A stretch of DNA of 64,000 nucleotides. Source: Ceratodon purpureus. Lineage: Eukaryota; Streptophyta; Bryopsida; Pseudoditrichales; Ditrichaceae. The notes under the pieces were generated by a model, which saw only the letters and a program-made list of their open reading frames with translations, made no database searches and was not told the DNA's origin. How positions within the stretch are numbered: position 1 is the first letter of the stretch; each line of letters begins with the position of its first letter. The position numbers and the translations under genes were made by a program. The stretch is taken from positions 9,468,772 through 9,532,771 of the forward strand of contig CM026428.1 in NCBI GenBank assembly GCA_014871385.1, written 5' to 3'. Positions 12,036-22,628 of this stretch are shown here, piece after piece.

Positions 12036-14130
12036 ATGGGTAAAATCATACGTGATCGGCATCAGGATCGTGATGTAGACAAAGAAGAGTCTTCACAGTT
12101 TGAAGAGGATAAGAATCTGGACTTGGGCAACATTCACGAAGACTCTCCGAATTGGAGTCGAGGCATTGAGTCGCAAGTAAGAAGGGATGAAGTTGGGCAG
12201 GGTGAAGAGCACATAAACCTTGACAAGGAAGAGGATTCAAATACTACATATGAGAATCTGCAATCATCCGAAGACTCTCAGTCCAACAAGGAGAACGTCG
12301 CAGAGGGCAAGACAGAGAAAGTCATTAGCGATCAAGGGGAATTTCCAGTTGCGAAGGGAGTCTCTTTGAAGGAGAAAGAGCCTGAGCATTTCAGTAGCAC
12401 ACATGAACAATGGCCGTGCCTTCGGTGTGAACAAGATAACGACGACTTCGCCAGGAACATTTCAGACCAACAACAAGGAGAGATCATGACTTGCAATCAT
12501 GACGAGGCCGTGCCCAATGAGTGGTGGCATTACTTTCAATACGATGACGAGAATGAGAAATTTCTTCCAAGTGGGTCACAGACTCAAAGAAACCCTAAAC
12601 CTGATGAACACGAGACAGAAGTGGTCAGTTATAAGCCAGCACTTGAATGTGATTCCAGCCAGGAAGGTACCACGTCGGAAACCAATACTACAAGTCTGCA
12701 CAAACTGCTCCAGAACCTCCAATCTGATGACCAGGAGCCGAGGCGGGTTCTCCCAACTTTGACAGAACGGGTGGAGGCACTGAGGGTGCAATTCGATGCT
12801 GTCTTGGAGCGGAACAAGCACTTGGAAGAAATCCTTGCAGCTCTGACAAAAAAGGAAAATGCTCTCGAAGTGATTCTCGACCGCCAAACGCAACAAATCT
12901 CATCAATCGATGAACGCCAAGTCGAGCAAGAACGCGTTCTGCTTGCTCCCATGCGCAACATCTACATCCGGCAATTCCATGACTTGGTAATCCGAAACAA
13001 TTCCTTTCTCCTGCTTGTGAAACTCTTTCTGCATTCTCAATATGTCTATCCCAATCTAATGCAATCCTCGTGTACACAGATTCGAGAGAGCATATCCCAG
13101 AAGATGTCAGGCACCTTCATCTACGCACGCCAGATGTGGGCTCTCAAGCAACGCGTCAACCAGCACGAGCGTGGCATCAGAGAGCGCCTTGCACCAGCCT
13201 CAAACGGAGGAGACCTGTGGCAGTTCATCAAGGAGGCTCATGCAGTGGCGCCCAAGTTCTTCTGCAAAGGCAACCTGTGGAACAAGTTCCTGGACCTGAT
13301 CCTTGAAGACGAGGAGCAGCTGCGAATCCTGGGGCTTTCAGCAGCGGCAGTGGAGCTGACGCGTTATGGCCGATCTCCACCATCAGGGGCCATAAGTGAT
13401 CTGCAATCTAGCCGCCAAGATGCCAACTTCCGAAACGAACTTGTTTTTGCCGAAGTGGTGGCTGGGCAGAGTGATGAGCTGAGGCCATTGTACGCAGAGC
13501 TTTACGAGTTCTTTTACAAAGTCCCACCAGAAACTATGTACATTAAGGTATGTTTCTAAGAATGCACGAACGGCTTGATCTTCATATGCTGATTCCAATA
13601 TTCTCAAATGCAGGTGTGTTAGCCACTTTTTTTCACTTTTTTTCACTTTTAAGTCACTATTCTATGCAGCATAGACGGGGTTTGAAATCTTCTTGGGGTA
13701 GATTTGATGTGATTGACAAATCTTAGGAGAGTCAAAATCTGGAGAGGATTTCATTTTTTAACCATTCCATCAGTAGTTTATGAAATGGAAAAGTGAGTAG
13801 CTAATAGTCTAGGGTAGAGGTCAGTTTTGAGGTGCATCTGCCTTACTCAGTGCCATTCTATGCAGGTTAAGGGAAGGCATTCCATGGAGAGGTTGAGAAG
13901 AGAGCCTGCACACTGCATACTGTAGTGTGCTCCTTTAGCACTCTGATGCAGGAACGTTGCATAATCATGCAATTGCATCCGATCTACAGCACTGAGCAGT
14001 CGGTTTGCATCGTCGTATGAACAGGTCAAGATCTAAATCCTCACTTCCATGGTTGTTGTAGGGAGAACCTGATCTACCAGGTCAACCAGTTCAAGTCCCT
14101 GAGGTGAAAGAAGAGGTTGTGGTTTTATGA
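12036..14130 (+). CDS. Unknown acidic coiled-coil protein
   Basis: I do not recognise the family. The ATG at 12036 opens a frame to 13547, which ends at AAG|GTATGT. The best last exon is 14062-14130, which joins in phase and adds GEPDLPGQPVQVPEVK plus a few residues before TGA. If the 13548 donor is not used, the frame stops at 13559. Residues 1-220 are acidic, Gln/Asn/Ser-rich and probably disordered, with an isolated CLRCEQDNDD motif. Residues about 235-305 are a strong coiled coil (LTERVEALRVQFDAVLERNK and following heptads). The C-terminal 150 residues are folded-looking, with conserved-type Trp/Phe spacing (GGDLWQFIKEAHAV, GNLWNKFLDLILEDEEQLRI). A 93-bp segment at 12987-13079 has GT...AG ends, is in frame and lacks stops, so it may be an optional intron. 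AATAAA-like signals follow at about 14188 and 14275. Confidence 0.65.
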
Positions 14131-15247
14131 TGAGAAAGTGATGTGTATAACGACGTGCACCTTGCTGAAACAAATTTCCTATTTTGTAAAATAAATTGCT
14201 GCGTTATCTAAGCAACTAGAGATGCTAATACTGTAATCTATGTGAAATATACTCTGTTTCCTTTTGTAATATACTGAATAAATTGTATCTTCACTCATAT
14301 CTTTATAAAATTATTGAAATCTAACTTCATGGTTCCGTTCTAACACTCACAAATCAGTAGTTAAATCAATTGAATCCAGGCTTTTGGTAGAAATCTTCTG
14401 TGCAATTCACCATTTACGCTTGCAGAGTTATGTCATTCAGTCTTACTTAAAACGCTCTTCACTACAGTACCGTAGTTGGTGAGGATTAAAAGACAACTTG
14501 TGGATGAAAAATGATGTACCTTGTCAAGTGTCACCTACACTAATTGAAAACTATCGATAGGATTCAATCGAATTACCAGTACACATAAACAATCCAGAAC
14601 CAAAAACTTGATTACCACCAATTCACATAACTCTGTCAAGAAGTACCATCGCTAATATGCTGGCCCAATGTACCAGAGAGGAAGCTGAATGGAAGGAGAC
14701 AATACTCCAAATCTGAGGTCCCAGAAACTGAAATGGTGGATTTCTTCTTCCATTATGATGCAAAGAGCTGGAATTATTTTTCCTTAATCAGTGCAGTAGC
14801 AAAGAATGGTAGCTATCCGAAAAATATGATCAAATCAACCTACATCCCGATGGAGTTGCAAGAACCTTCATAATCTCACATTCTACGACACCGTCTCCCA
14901 TTTCAAAAAATAGACGGGATCATCCCCTAACGTAAATGATCAAAACCTCTCAATAAAATTAAATAAAACTACACAATCTCGGTGCACCTGAGAAGGTGAT
15001 TTGGGTTCCAGAAGGTAGACTTCACAAGCAATCAGCCTACGTTCCAATGAACAAATCAATCTTCATATCCTCGCAGTAGTGCACATTCTAAAATAAGGCC
15101 TCCCATCGAAAATAAACATATAAGATCGTCGCCTGAAATGAACCCTCTCAAAAGAGTTGGATTCAATTGCACAGATTCGGTACCTGAGCTGGTGAAGCTT
15201 CCAGAAGGCAGAATTCACAAGAGAACTGAGCTGCTCTCAGCTGAGAA
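14131..15247. other. Convergent 3' region without gene
   Basis: This lies between the 3' end of the plus-strand coiled-coil gene and the 3' end of the minus-strand gene. Likely poly(A) signals for the plus gene are AATAAA-type words at about 14188 and 14275. No further coding region is seen. Confidence 0.4.
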
Positions 15248-16165
15248 TCACCGTCGATATGAGGAGTTCGAGTACTGTGGGTGTTCGTCTTCCTGGATCT
15301 GCAATGCTCCAATGCAAAACCCAGTCCAGGCAGGAGGCTGCGGAATCCCCCGGTGGTAGTGGAACACCAAACTATGCTTCCCATGTCGGAGAGCCGTACT
15401 CTGGAGCTTCGAGCATGGAAGGCATTGAGGGTACAGTCGCTGTTCAACAATTATTTGTTTCCCCAACAACCTTGTGAAGAAGTTTCCAGCCATGGCCTCC
15501 TTGGCCAGCATGTTAGCCGGCATGTGATCTGCAATGGCAGCCCCCTGACGCCGCCCACAATGATGACACCCATATCTCTTGAACAAATCCTTGATCAACC
15601 CAGATTCAACATCATTAGCATACCTCACGCCTCGAGCTGGAATTGAAGAGTGCGCATGTGCACCAGGCCGGATCACATTGCTCGGCATCACATTCCTAAC
15701 CCTCCCACCCAGGACCTTGTACGCCACAAGCCCGAAGAGCGCATAGAACAGAGCTTTCTCTCGTGAGATGAGCTCCAGTTTCTCAAACCTTCCATTGCTC
15801 TCGCAGATTCTGCGCACTGTGAAGGAGACTTGAGCTGCTGTTGCGGAGGCCGCCGCTACAGCAATGCCGCCTAGAATTGGCGCAACCACAGGCGTGGCGC
15901 ACGAAACCCTGAGCAATTTTCCAGCTCCCTGAGCTAGCGCGAGGCTGCACAAGAAGGAAGCGGAGGCAGCGCAGGGGGGCAGAATGGTGGCCAAGAGTGG
16001 GCGTCTCCAATCCTTCCTGCTGCCATTGCCTCCTGATTCCTGGAGCTTATTGATGGCGGATGTTATTGACGGAGGGAGAGACACCGAGCTGTTGAAGACA
16101 TGGAAGAAGTCACGACCCTTGACGTGCATAGATTGAGACCAATGACGCAACGTGCCATCGTCCAT
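15248..16165 (-). CDS. Conserved-looking membrane/zinc-type unknown, 305 aa
   Basis: The frame on the minus strand starts at an ATG at 16165 with strong context (CGCCATGGA) and runs uninterrupted to 15248. After a hydrophilic N terminus there is a Gly/Ala/Ser-rich hydrophobic stretch of about 60 residues (ATILPPCAASASFLCSLALA through GGIAVAAASATAAQ), probably one or two membrane segments. A second short hydrophobic patch (ALFYALFGLVAYKVLGG) follows. Next comes YGCHHCGRRQGAAIADHMPA, a CxxC plus DH motif, and about 40 residues later CLPCSKLQS. The pair of CxxC motifs around a DH resembles a zinc-ribbon or HNH-like fold, and I have an impression of similar uncharacterised plant proteins, but no function can be assigned. 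Intronless as read. A telo-box-like CTAACCCTAAA lies about 50 bp upstream (16214-16224). Confidence 0.6.
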   Translation of the reverse strand: MDDGTLRHWSQSMHVKGRDFFHVFNSSVSLPPSITSAINKLQESGGNGSRKDWRRPLLATILPPCAASASFLCSLALAQGAGKLLRVSCATPVVAPILGGIAVAAASATAAQVSFTVRRICESNGRFEKLELISREKALFYALFGLVAYKVLGGRVRNVMPSNVIRPGAHAHSSIPARGVRYANDVESGLIKDLFKRYGCHHCGRRQGAAIADHMPANMLAKEAMAGNFFTRLLGKQIIVEQRLYPQCLPCSKLQSTALRHGKHSLVFHYHRGIPQPPAWTGFCIGALQIQEDEHPQYSNSSYRR

Positions 16166-17241
16166 GGCGAAATGAAGGTACAAGCAGGGCAGTCAAGCAT
16201 GTCGATGAACCCCTAACCCTAAATTTCTAGTATCATACTCATCACAATCTGCACACGCCGTACCTGGAAATTCTTACGTAATCTAGCAGCGCTAACTCAA
16301 AAAATCTTATCTCGAATGCCTAGAGGGAAAAAAGAGATGACTGCCAAATAAAATCACATGAACATGAACAACAAAAGAAGAGCTCTCCGACGTTTGCTAG
16401 AAGTGGAGGAAATCAGAACAAATAGAACACGCACTTCGCACATGAAGTAAAGCTACTGAACATCCCAGAGATGAGGGAGACAACACCCAATTCACAACCG
16501 AGATGTAATCTAGCGCAATTCAGCCAAAATTCTGAGCGCTCGTCATGCAGAAGTGCTGAATGACATAAAAGAATGAGATGGGTCGATCTGAAACAAGGTT
16601 GCAATCATCGGAATCCTGGCTGTCTACTCGAGAGAAGAATCCAAAAGCAAGTACCGGAAACTTCAGAGAGGTATCCAAATCAGAGCGTAACGTTCATCGT
16701 CGTCAAGGTCAGAGCCACTGGAGTGCAACTTACGATTTGTCTGACTTTCATCAACCTTGCGCTTGAGAAACGTAGCCTCGAGGCTCGAGGATAAGCTCTG
16801 CGGTCCTCGGCAGGCGGCGATCATTCATCTCCCAGGAATGGAAAACCTTGACATGCTTTCATCCTGCCTATGAGCCTTCGTCTCTACGACTCGAGAATTG
16901 CGGCGTTGCTGGATTTCCTGAATGCAGATCGGCAATGAGAATTCACTTCGCTGCTGAAATAAGTTAACTCCTTTCACAATGCGGACGAGCTTCATAATTG
17001 TCAAGCCTCGGTGGGTGAATGTGATCAGGAAGTGACAATATGAGAGAAGAACACGTTTCAGGAAAAGTATCAGTTCTGAGACAGGAAGAAAATCTGCAAC
17101 GAGTGTACATGTGCAAGCGCCGAAACAGATTAATTGGCAGTCTCGGTCGTGCAAATGAAGCACATGAGTAGCCTCGGTAGAGCAAGCTGTGAAGACACAT
17201 GAGTAGTCTCGTTAGTCTGGGAAGCAAGATTGCAGAGCAAG
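16166..17241. other. Upstream region between divergent genes
   Basis: This is the promoter side of both the minus-strand gene (15.2-16.2 kb) and the plus-strand secreted-protein gene. Open frames here are short, use non-ATG starts or have no coding character. A telo-box-like sequence is at 16214-16224. Confidence 0.4.
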
Positions 17242-17248
17242 TATAAAA
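17242..17248 (+). promoter_or_regulatory. TATA box of the secreted-protein gene
   Basis: TATAAAA is followed about 30 bp later by a CT-rich initiation region (17270-17310). This places the transcription start about 470 bp before the ATG at 17742. A leader intron ending at GGTGCAG (about 17732) fits the long distance. Confidence 0.45.
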
Positions 17249-17741
17249 CCAAGGCAGAGGCTCAGCCTCTTGCATCCATTTCTCTCATCTTCACTCCTGT
17301 CTCACTGCTGCTGTACTCTCTGCGCTCATTTTGTAAGGCTCCACACCAGTTTGCTCTACCTTCTGCTCTTAATTTGGTTGCATTGTGGAATATCTGCGTC
17401 TGCTTATCAGGTCCTCATAGATTGATCTGCTTTTGGGTGTTCTGATACTGATATAGTCCTATTGTGTAATTCCTTTAAGAGAGGATCCAGGTGTAGTTAA
17501 TCTTGGTTCGTTCCTCATCGATTCTAGTCAGAAGCAGTAGCAGTCTTTGTGGATTAATTTGCTTGCGGTCTCAAGGTTTATTTTCGATGTCATGCTTTTT
17601 CTTCATTTTTAGCTTTTTCGTAAGTTAGATATGTACCGGAGTTGTTTGGAGGAACAGTCATGTAACGACAATCCGTGTGCGATCTCAATACAATGTTTTG
17701 ATGTCTTGTGATGTGAATTCGATCTGGTGCAGATCAGCAGG

Positions 17742-18182
17742 ATGGCGCGGGGACTAGCACTGTTGCTAGCATTGTGCCTTTTCACTTTGGTGCTTGCTTT
17801 CCATGTCGAAGCGCGCGTGGTCCCAGACATGTTCGACTGTGGCCCATTAGACAAGCACCGCTTCAGATGCGACCCTCCTCTCACCCGGAACATACAGGCC
17901 GATCCGGGGCAGATCCCACATGATCTTCATGATACATCCGGCATAGAAGATGGTGATGAATTGCATGTATCACCAACTAGAATCGGTTCTCCTAGCGATG
18001 ATGGGCGAAAGGAGGAGATTACCAACTCGGGTACATCTGGAGATGGCGTTGAGGTCGTTGCTGCACTTCCATCGGCTGAGACTCCAACTTCAGGAGGTCT
18101 TGATTGTGGTCCATTGGGAAAGCACCGCTTCAGATGCGATCCTCCTCTCACCGGACTTAAGGACATCAATGCACTTGGTTAG
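17742..18182 (+). CDS. Secreted protein with duplicated Cys motif
   Basis: The ATG at 17742 opens a 146-aa frame. It begins with a classical signal peptide (MARGLALLLALCLFTLVLAF, cleavage probably after HVEA). The mature part contains two copies of a 17-residue motif, DCGPL-[D/G]-KHRFRCDPPLT, encoded at 17835-17885 and 18102-18152. They are separated by an acidic, Ser/Asp/Glu-rich linker of about 70 residues. Each copy has a C-x9-C pair that could close a disulfide hairpin and carries a basic KHRFR centre. The second copy lies near the C terminus, as in many plant peptide-hormone precursors. I cannot match it to CLE, RALF, EPF, PSY or CEP families. It may be a precursor of two related extracellular peptides or a small apoplastic protein. 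A TATA box at 17242 and a probable leader intron precede it; AATAAA words follow at about 18300 and 18374. Confidence 0.7.
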   Translation: MARGLALLLALCLFTLVLAFHVEARVVPDMFDCGPLDKHRFRCDPPLTRNIQADPGQIPHDLHDTSGIEDGDELHVSPTRIGSPSDDGRKEEITNSGTSGDGVEVVAALPSAETPTSGGLDCGPLGKHRFRCDPPLTGLKDINALG

Positions 18183-19346
18183 GGTTACGCAGTCACTCTT
18201 AGTTTCTGGAATTAGAGTTCTGATTAGCTACGTGTGCAACTCTCTCATTCCAGGGACCTTAGAGTTCTTCGTTAGCAAATTGTGCAGATAGGAGTGTCCA
18301 ATAAAGGCATGATCAAGTGCAGATTTCTGACTGGCAATGCCATGTTCCGACACATGTATATACAAATAACTGAATAAAATACTTTGTGTTCAACCTTGTG
18401 TACGATTCATTGCCATACTTGAAGCACTGAGAATCAAACGAGCAGCAGAATAAAATAGCTACTTGCTGGACTCACTGTTTGCGCAGATGATGTGATGTCG
18501 CTACATCTCGCTGCTGAGTAATCTCCCTCCAAGTATCCCAGCTCTCCCTGACTTCGAAGATGTTGTCTACGATAAGGTAGTAGAACAGATCCAATAGAAA
18601 GCGCTGCCATGCTAACATACATCTGGCTGAGGAGTAACAGCATATGAAACTAAACAACTCCAGTTTAGCAGACTGCACAAAATGCTAGCGGACACTCATT
18701 CCCTCAGAAAGATCGAACAAAAACCTGCACTCTGAATTCATAGAATTTAAGTGAAAAACTTCCGAGAATTATCAGAAGGTAACATCATAATGACGGCTTT
18801 CAATCACACAAGTCAGTGGAAACAGTGAAGTCTCCAAAAACCTCAGAACGTCACAGAATCAAGCGACGGATAGCTTACCTTCACCTCCTCCTTAGTAATT
18901 CCACCTCCTAACAAGATATGTCAGTAGAACCATCACATCTCAATTCACATCAGTATATCAAAACGCCCATCACCCCCACGGACACTCCATTGACATTGAT
19001 TTTCTCTCCCATCTTGATGCTGAAAAACGATTTATGAACAAACCCAGAGGAAGCTCAGAGTTTCACAAAGGTGTAAGCAATTGCCAATAATTTTATTGCG
19101 TTGAATCAATGAAGCTGTATGTTGTATGCACTAAGTGTCAAAAATAAATATCTCCCTACATGGGGACGTAACCTGTTTTCCCCGCTTCCGTTCTAGAGAT
19201 TTCACACACAGATCACCGTGACAGTCCTTCCTTGACAGAGATCCCTAGGTCTGTTCTGAAAGAAAAAAATACAGTTTGTGATGAGCGGAACTCATTCCTA
19301 CACATTGCGAGAGATGCACAGTCAAAAATGAAATTCTCCAGCACCG
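18183..19346. other. Convergent intergenic DNA
   Basis: This holds the 3' ends of the plus-strand secreted-protein gene and the minus-strand COX17 gene. No coding region or repeat is supported. Confidence 0.4.
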
Positions 19347-19634
19347 CTACACATTGAAGCCCTCTCGCCGCAGGCACTGCTTATGAGCATCGATCCATTT
19401 CGCACATGAGTCCTCCCCATGCTCCACGATACACTCATCCCGCAACTTCTTCGTCTCAGGACACGCACAGCATATCTTCTTCTTCGGCGCCTCCGCAGGG
19501 GCCACCGCTGCTGCAACTTCCGTCACCGCTCCCTTAATTGCGCTGTCCGCTGCTGCTACTGGCTCGTCTGCCCTCGCTCCCACCACTGACACTACACTGG
19601 GCTTCCCCACATCCTGACTCGTAGTATTCCCCAT
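19347..19634 (-). CDS. COX17: Cytochrome c oxidase copper chaperone Cox17
   Basis: Cox17 carries Cu(I) in the mitochondrial intermembrane space to Sco1 and Cox11 for assembly of cytochrome c oxidase. The 95-aa product has the diagnostic C-terminal domain KKKICCACPETKKLRDECIV and onward. The vicinal CC of the copper site is at residues 55-56, and the twin CX9C pairs are C58-C68 and C77-C87, followed by the usual EGFNV-like end. The N-terminal 50 residues are an Ala/Val/Glu-rich extension, longer than in yeast or animals but seen in plants. The ATG at 19634 is the first in frame after a splice acceptor. A leader intron is likely at 19653-19899 (donor ACAG|GTATGT, acceptor GATTTGCAG), placing the promoter near 20.1 kb, shared with RPC11. 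A telo-box (AAACCCTAAACCC) lies in this intron. Confidence 0.95.
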   Translation of the reverse strand: MGNTTSQDVGKPSVVSVVGARADEPVAAADSAIKGAVTEVAAAVAPAEAPKKKICCACPETKKLRDECIVEHGEDSCAKWIDAHKQCLRREGFNV

Positions 19635-19899
19635 TGCAATCCAACTTACCCCCTGCAAATCAAACACAAAACTTATGCTCACTCATCACAAAAATTTCCC
19701 CACGCCAAAACCAACATCAACAAATTCCTTTCCAACACACCCATCAAACCCAAAGCAGCAACAAAACGAAGAAAAAAATCAACAAAGTCCAGAATCAACT
19801 CCTGTTCACTGTCCACCCAAAAAAAAAACCCTAAACCCTGATCGGAGGGTTAACTGCTTCTGCTTCCAACAAAATTCTGTCAAGTCAGATAACACATAC

Positions 19900-20844
19900 C
19901 TGTAAACAAAAGAAAGAACAACCAACACCACGCAGTAGAAAATCCTTGATTGATTGCTCCGAATTCAGAACGAGAATACAACGGTGGAAGCTGTGATAAA
20001 AGATGGTGATGCAGAGACGGAATTGAATGACGCGAACGCAATTGAAGGAGAAGGCAATTGCTGTGGAAAGACAGCTTCAGTGGCAACGGTGGAGCCACAA
20101 CGCAGGTCGATAAATATTAGAATATTCCTGAAAATAAACCCTAGAAATGGGCTCCAACCGAACTGCCACCGTGGCTTCGTTTACTTTGCCTTGAGGCTGA
20201 AGTTAGAAGTACCACAAACTCGATTGTACTTCATGTTGATTGGAATGCAATTCGTAGTACAAGCTTGTGTACTGCTCTGTTTGATTCATGTATCAAGTTT
20301 TGAGGAAGAATGAAGATCTTTCAAGCAATGTATGTTCCTGAGTTGATGGGTTTCTGGTTGGGATTGGGTTTGGTTGTGTCATTGATTTTGAAGGAGGGGA
20401 TTCTAGATTAGGTTATGAGTGCTGGATTAACATGGTTGGGATTCATGTGAATCGTATGTTCAGGAGCTTAAGGGACATGCATTTGTGTTGTGAATATGGG
20501 TTTTTGTGGTGATGGAGGTTCAAGAGAAGCGGGTTCTGAGTGTTGAGTATATCTGACGGTTTTTTGAGGTGGGGTTATGTGGTTATGTGTTTGATGGTGT
20601 AGCAGAGGAATTGATCTTTTTGTTATGGATGGTTGGATGGTATCATGCGGTTGGGTTGGGAATTACGTTGTGATTTTGGAGTAGTTTTTTTGGTTTAGTA
20701 TTGATTTTGGGATGTTGTTTTGTGTGGGTTTTAGATGATAGGAGGTGAAGGTATTAGGGGAGAATTGGTCTGCCAGTGGTGGTAGGCGCTTGTTTGTAGC
20801 GGTTTGAGAAGGTGCGGTGGTGGTGGTAGTGGTGGAGGTGAACG
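19900..20844. promoter_or_regulatory. Divergent COX17 / RPC11 promoter region
   Basis: The region between the probable first exon of COX17 (minus) and the ATG of RPC11 (plus, 20845) has no other gene. It contains AAACCCTAG at about 20136 and, on its right side, a GT/TG-rich, C-poor plus strand. No TATA box is obvious for either gene, as is common for housekeeping promoters. Shared bidirectional use is an inference from orientation. Confidence 0.4.
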
Positions 20845-22628
20845 ATGGATTTTTGTCCAACATGTGCGAACCTCTTGTTGGTGGAGAATCCCAGTATGGG
20901 GCGGCCCCTCCGCTACTTCTGCCCGACTTGCCCGTACGTCTACATCATTGACCGCAAGGTAATTGATACGTCTATGGCATCGTCTCCTTGTGCATTGCTG
21001 TCATTTTGGCATTCTGTCGTGTGTGAGAAATTTTCTTCAATCGCTCGGTCACCTATGCTCTGACTTGTGAGCGTTCTGTCTGCGAATTCTCTAGTGTCGT
21101 AATCTGCACTTCTTTGCTTTCTGAGGCGGATTTTGTCAACGAACTGTCTAGGCATTGAGTCCCAACTGAGCATAAATTTGAAACTTAGCTAGGTTTTTGG
21201 CAGTACTAACTCTGAACTGTTCCAATTCCACTCCTCTGTAGTTTTAAACTTTCTCTTAGCCTTTGAAAGTGCTCTTATTATTATAGCGAACCGCATCCAA
21301 AATGTAGTAATATATGGCCTTAAACCCTAGCTTAAACCCTAACTAAAACCCTGCTTCCCTTTTGTAACTTCCTCAACTTGGTCTTACACTGAATGGCGAA
21401 TTTGATCAGCACAACTTAATAGCCTGCTATCAACTTGTACCCATATTACTGTAGATGTGTTGCTCAGCACGTTAGAATTGGTGAGACTTCCAGCAGTTTG
21501 CATTGGCAGCAGGATACGCTGGTGTGTAGCTTGCAGTGAACTGCATGTTCACTTTGCTTGATGGTACGACGACGTGCAAGTAGATGTTAATTAGAACCCT
21601 TGGGTTTAGGATAAGGTACTAGAACCCATGGCCAACAGTTTAGTTAGTGTGCATATATGTGGTTGGATTTCTGTCATTTGCAATAACTTTTTTCCCATTG
21701 GCAAATTGAAAAGAGAGACTGAATGCCACAAGAATCATGATTTTTGAGATCATGGTTTATTTGATAAAAATTGTCGAAATGAAAGGTTACCCTTACCTCT
21801 TAGTTGATAGTAGCGATAGTAGCTTGATCCATGTCCATAAGCAGTCTAACCCGTATCCGTTGTCGACTTCACCCATCTCTCGTAGGAACAATACATTGAA
21901 CGAAGTGCCTTTCTATTTTTAAGACAGCTCATTTTTTGGAAATGATTTTACACATAATTGACATTGGATTTATTCACAGTTAGAGATGGGTTTGTACTGA
22001 CTTGGGACTGCGCCAAAATATAGGTTTTTCATGGGGTCAAACCAGGGATGGGTTCTCCTCCCTTATTTGATACCAAAAAATGCTGAAAGAGACGCCTGTT
22101 TCAAGTGTTGTCTTAATGAACGCTGCAAAATAGAGCACTTTAAGTGGAAGTAAACTGGAAACAATCAGATGGTCTGTGAATGAGGTCCGTTTGATTATTC
22201 TGATTATTCAAGGTGATGTGTTTTTGCAGGTCAGCAAGAAGCTGAAGCTGAAGAAGAAAGAAGTGGATGACGTTCTCGGTGGAGAGGATGCTTGGAAAAA
22301 CGTTGACCGCACCTCAGGTGAGTTCCAGATCTTAATCCTCATGCCAACGGCATGCCAAACATCGTGAGTTTCTGAATTAGTAACCACATTAGCAATCAAT
22401 ACATCTGTGAACAAGAATTTCTAGAAAGAACAATGTAAATCAATTGAAATGGTTTAAACTCTGAAGTAACCTGTGAGTGGTTGTTTGGTTTTTGCAGTTA
22501 CATGCCCAAATTGCGCATATGGGCAAGCCTACTTCATGCAGATCCAAATCAGATCTGCCGATGAGCCTATGACCACATTTTACAAATGCTGCAACATCGA
22601 CTGTAATTCTCGATGGAAGGAGAATTGA
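20845..22628 (+). CDS. RPC11: RNA polymerase III subunit RPC11 (POLR3K)
   Basis: RPC11 is the small Pol III subunit needed for RNA 3' cleavage, termination and reinitiation. It contacts the polymerase funnel and active site. Exons are 20845-20958, 22230-22317 and 22498-22628, giving 110 aa, the usual family length. The N-terminal zinc ribbon is CPTC...CPTC (MDFCPTCANLL, YFCPTCPYVY). The linker contains KKKEVDDVLGGEDAWKNVD, highly typical of the family. The C-terminal TFIIS-like ribbon runs from TCPNCAYGQAYFMQIQIRSA through DEPMTTFYKCCN to the last Cys, with the acidic DE loop intact. Intron 1 is long (1.27 kb) and contains three telo-box-like AAACCCT words at about 21323-21350. The neighbour COX17 is divergent. 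Confidence 0.95.

Noticed and set aside
12576-13077. Minus-strand frames opposite the coiled-coil gene
   Set aside because: Shadow frames; the plus strand carries a convincing long frame.
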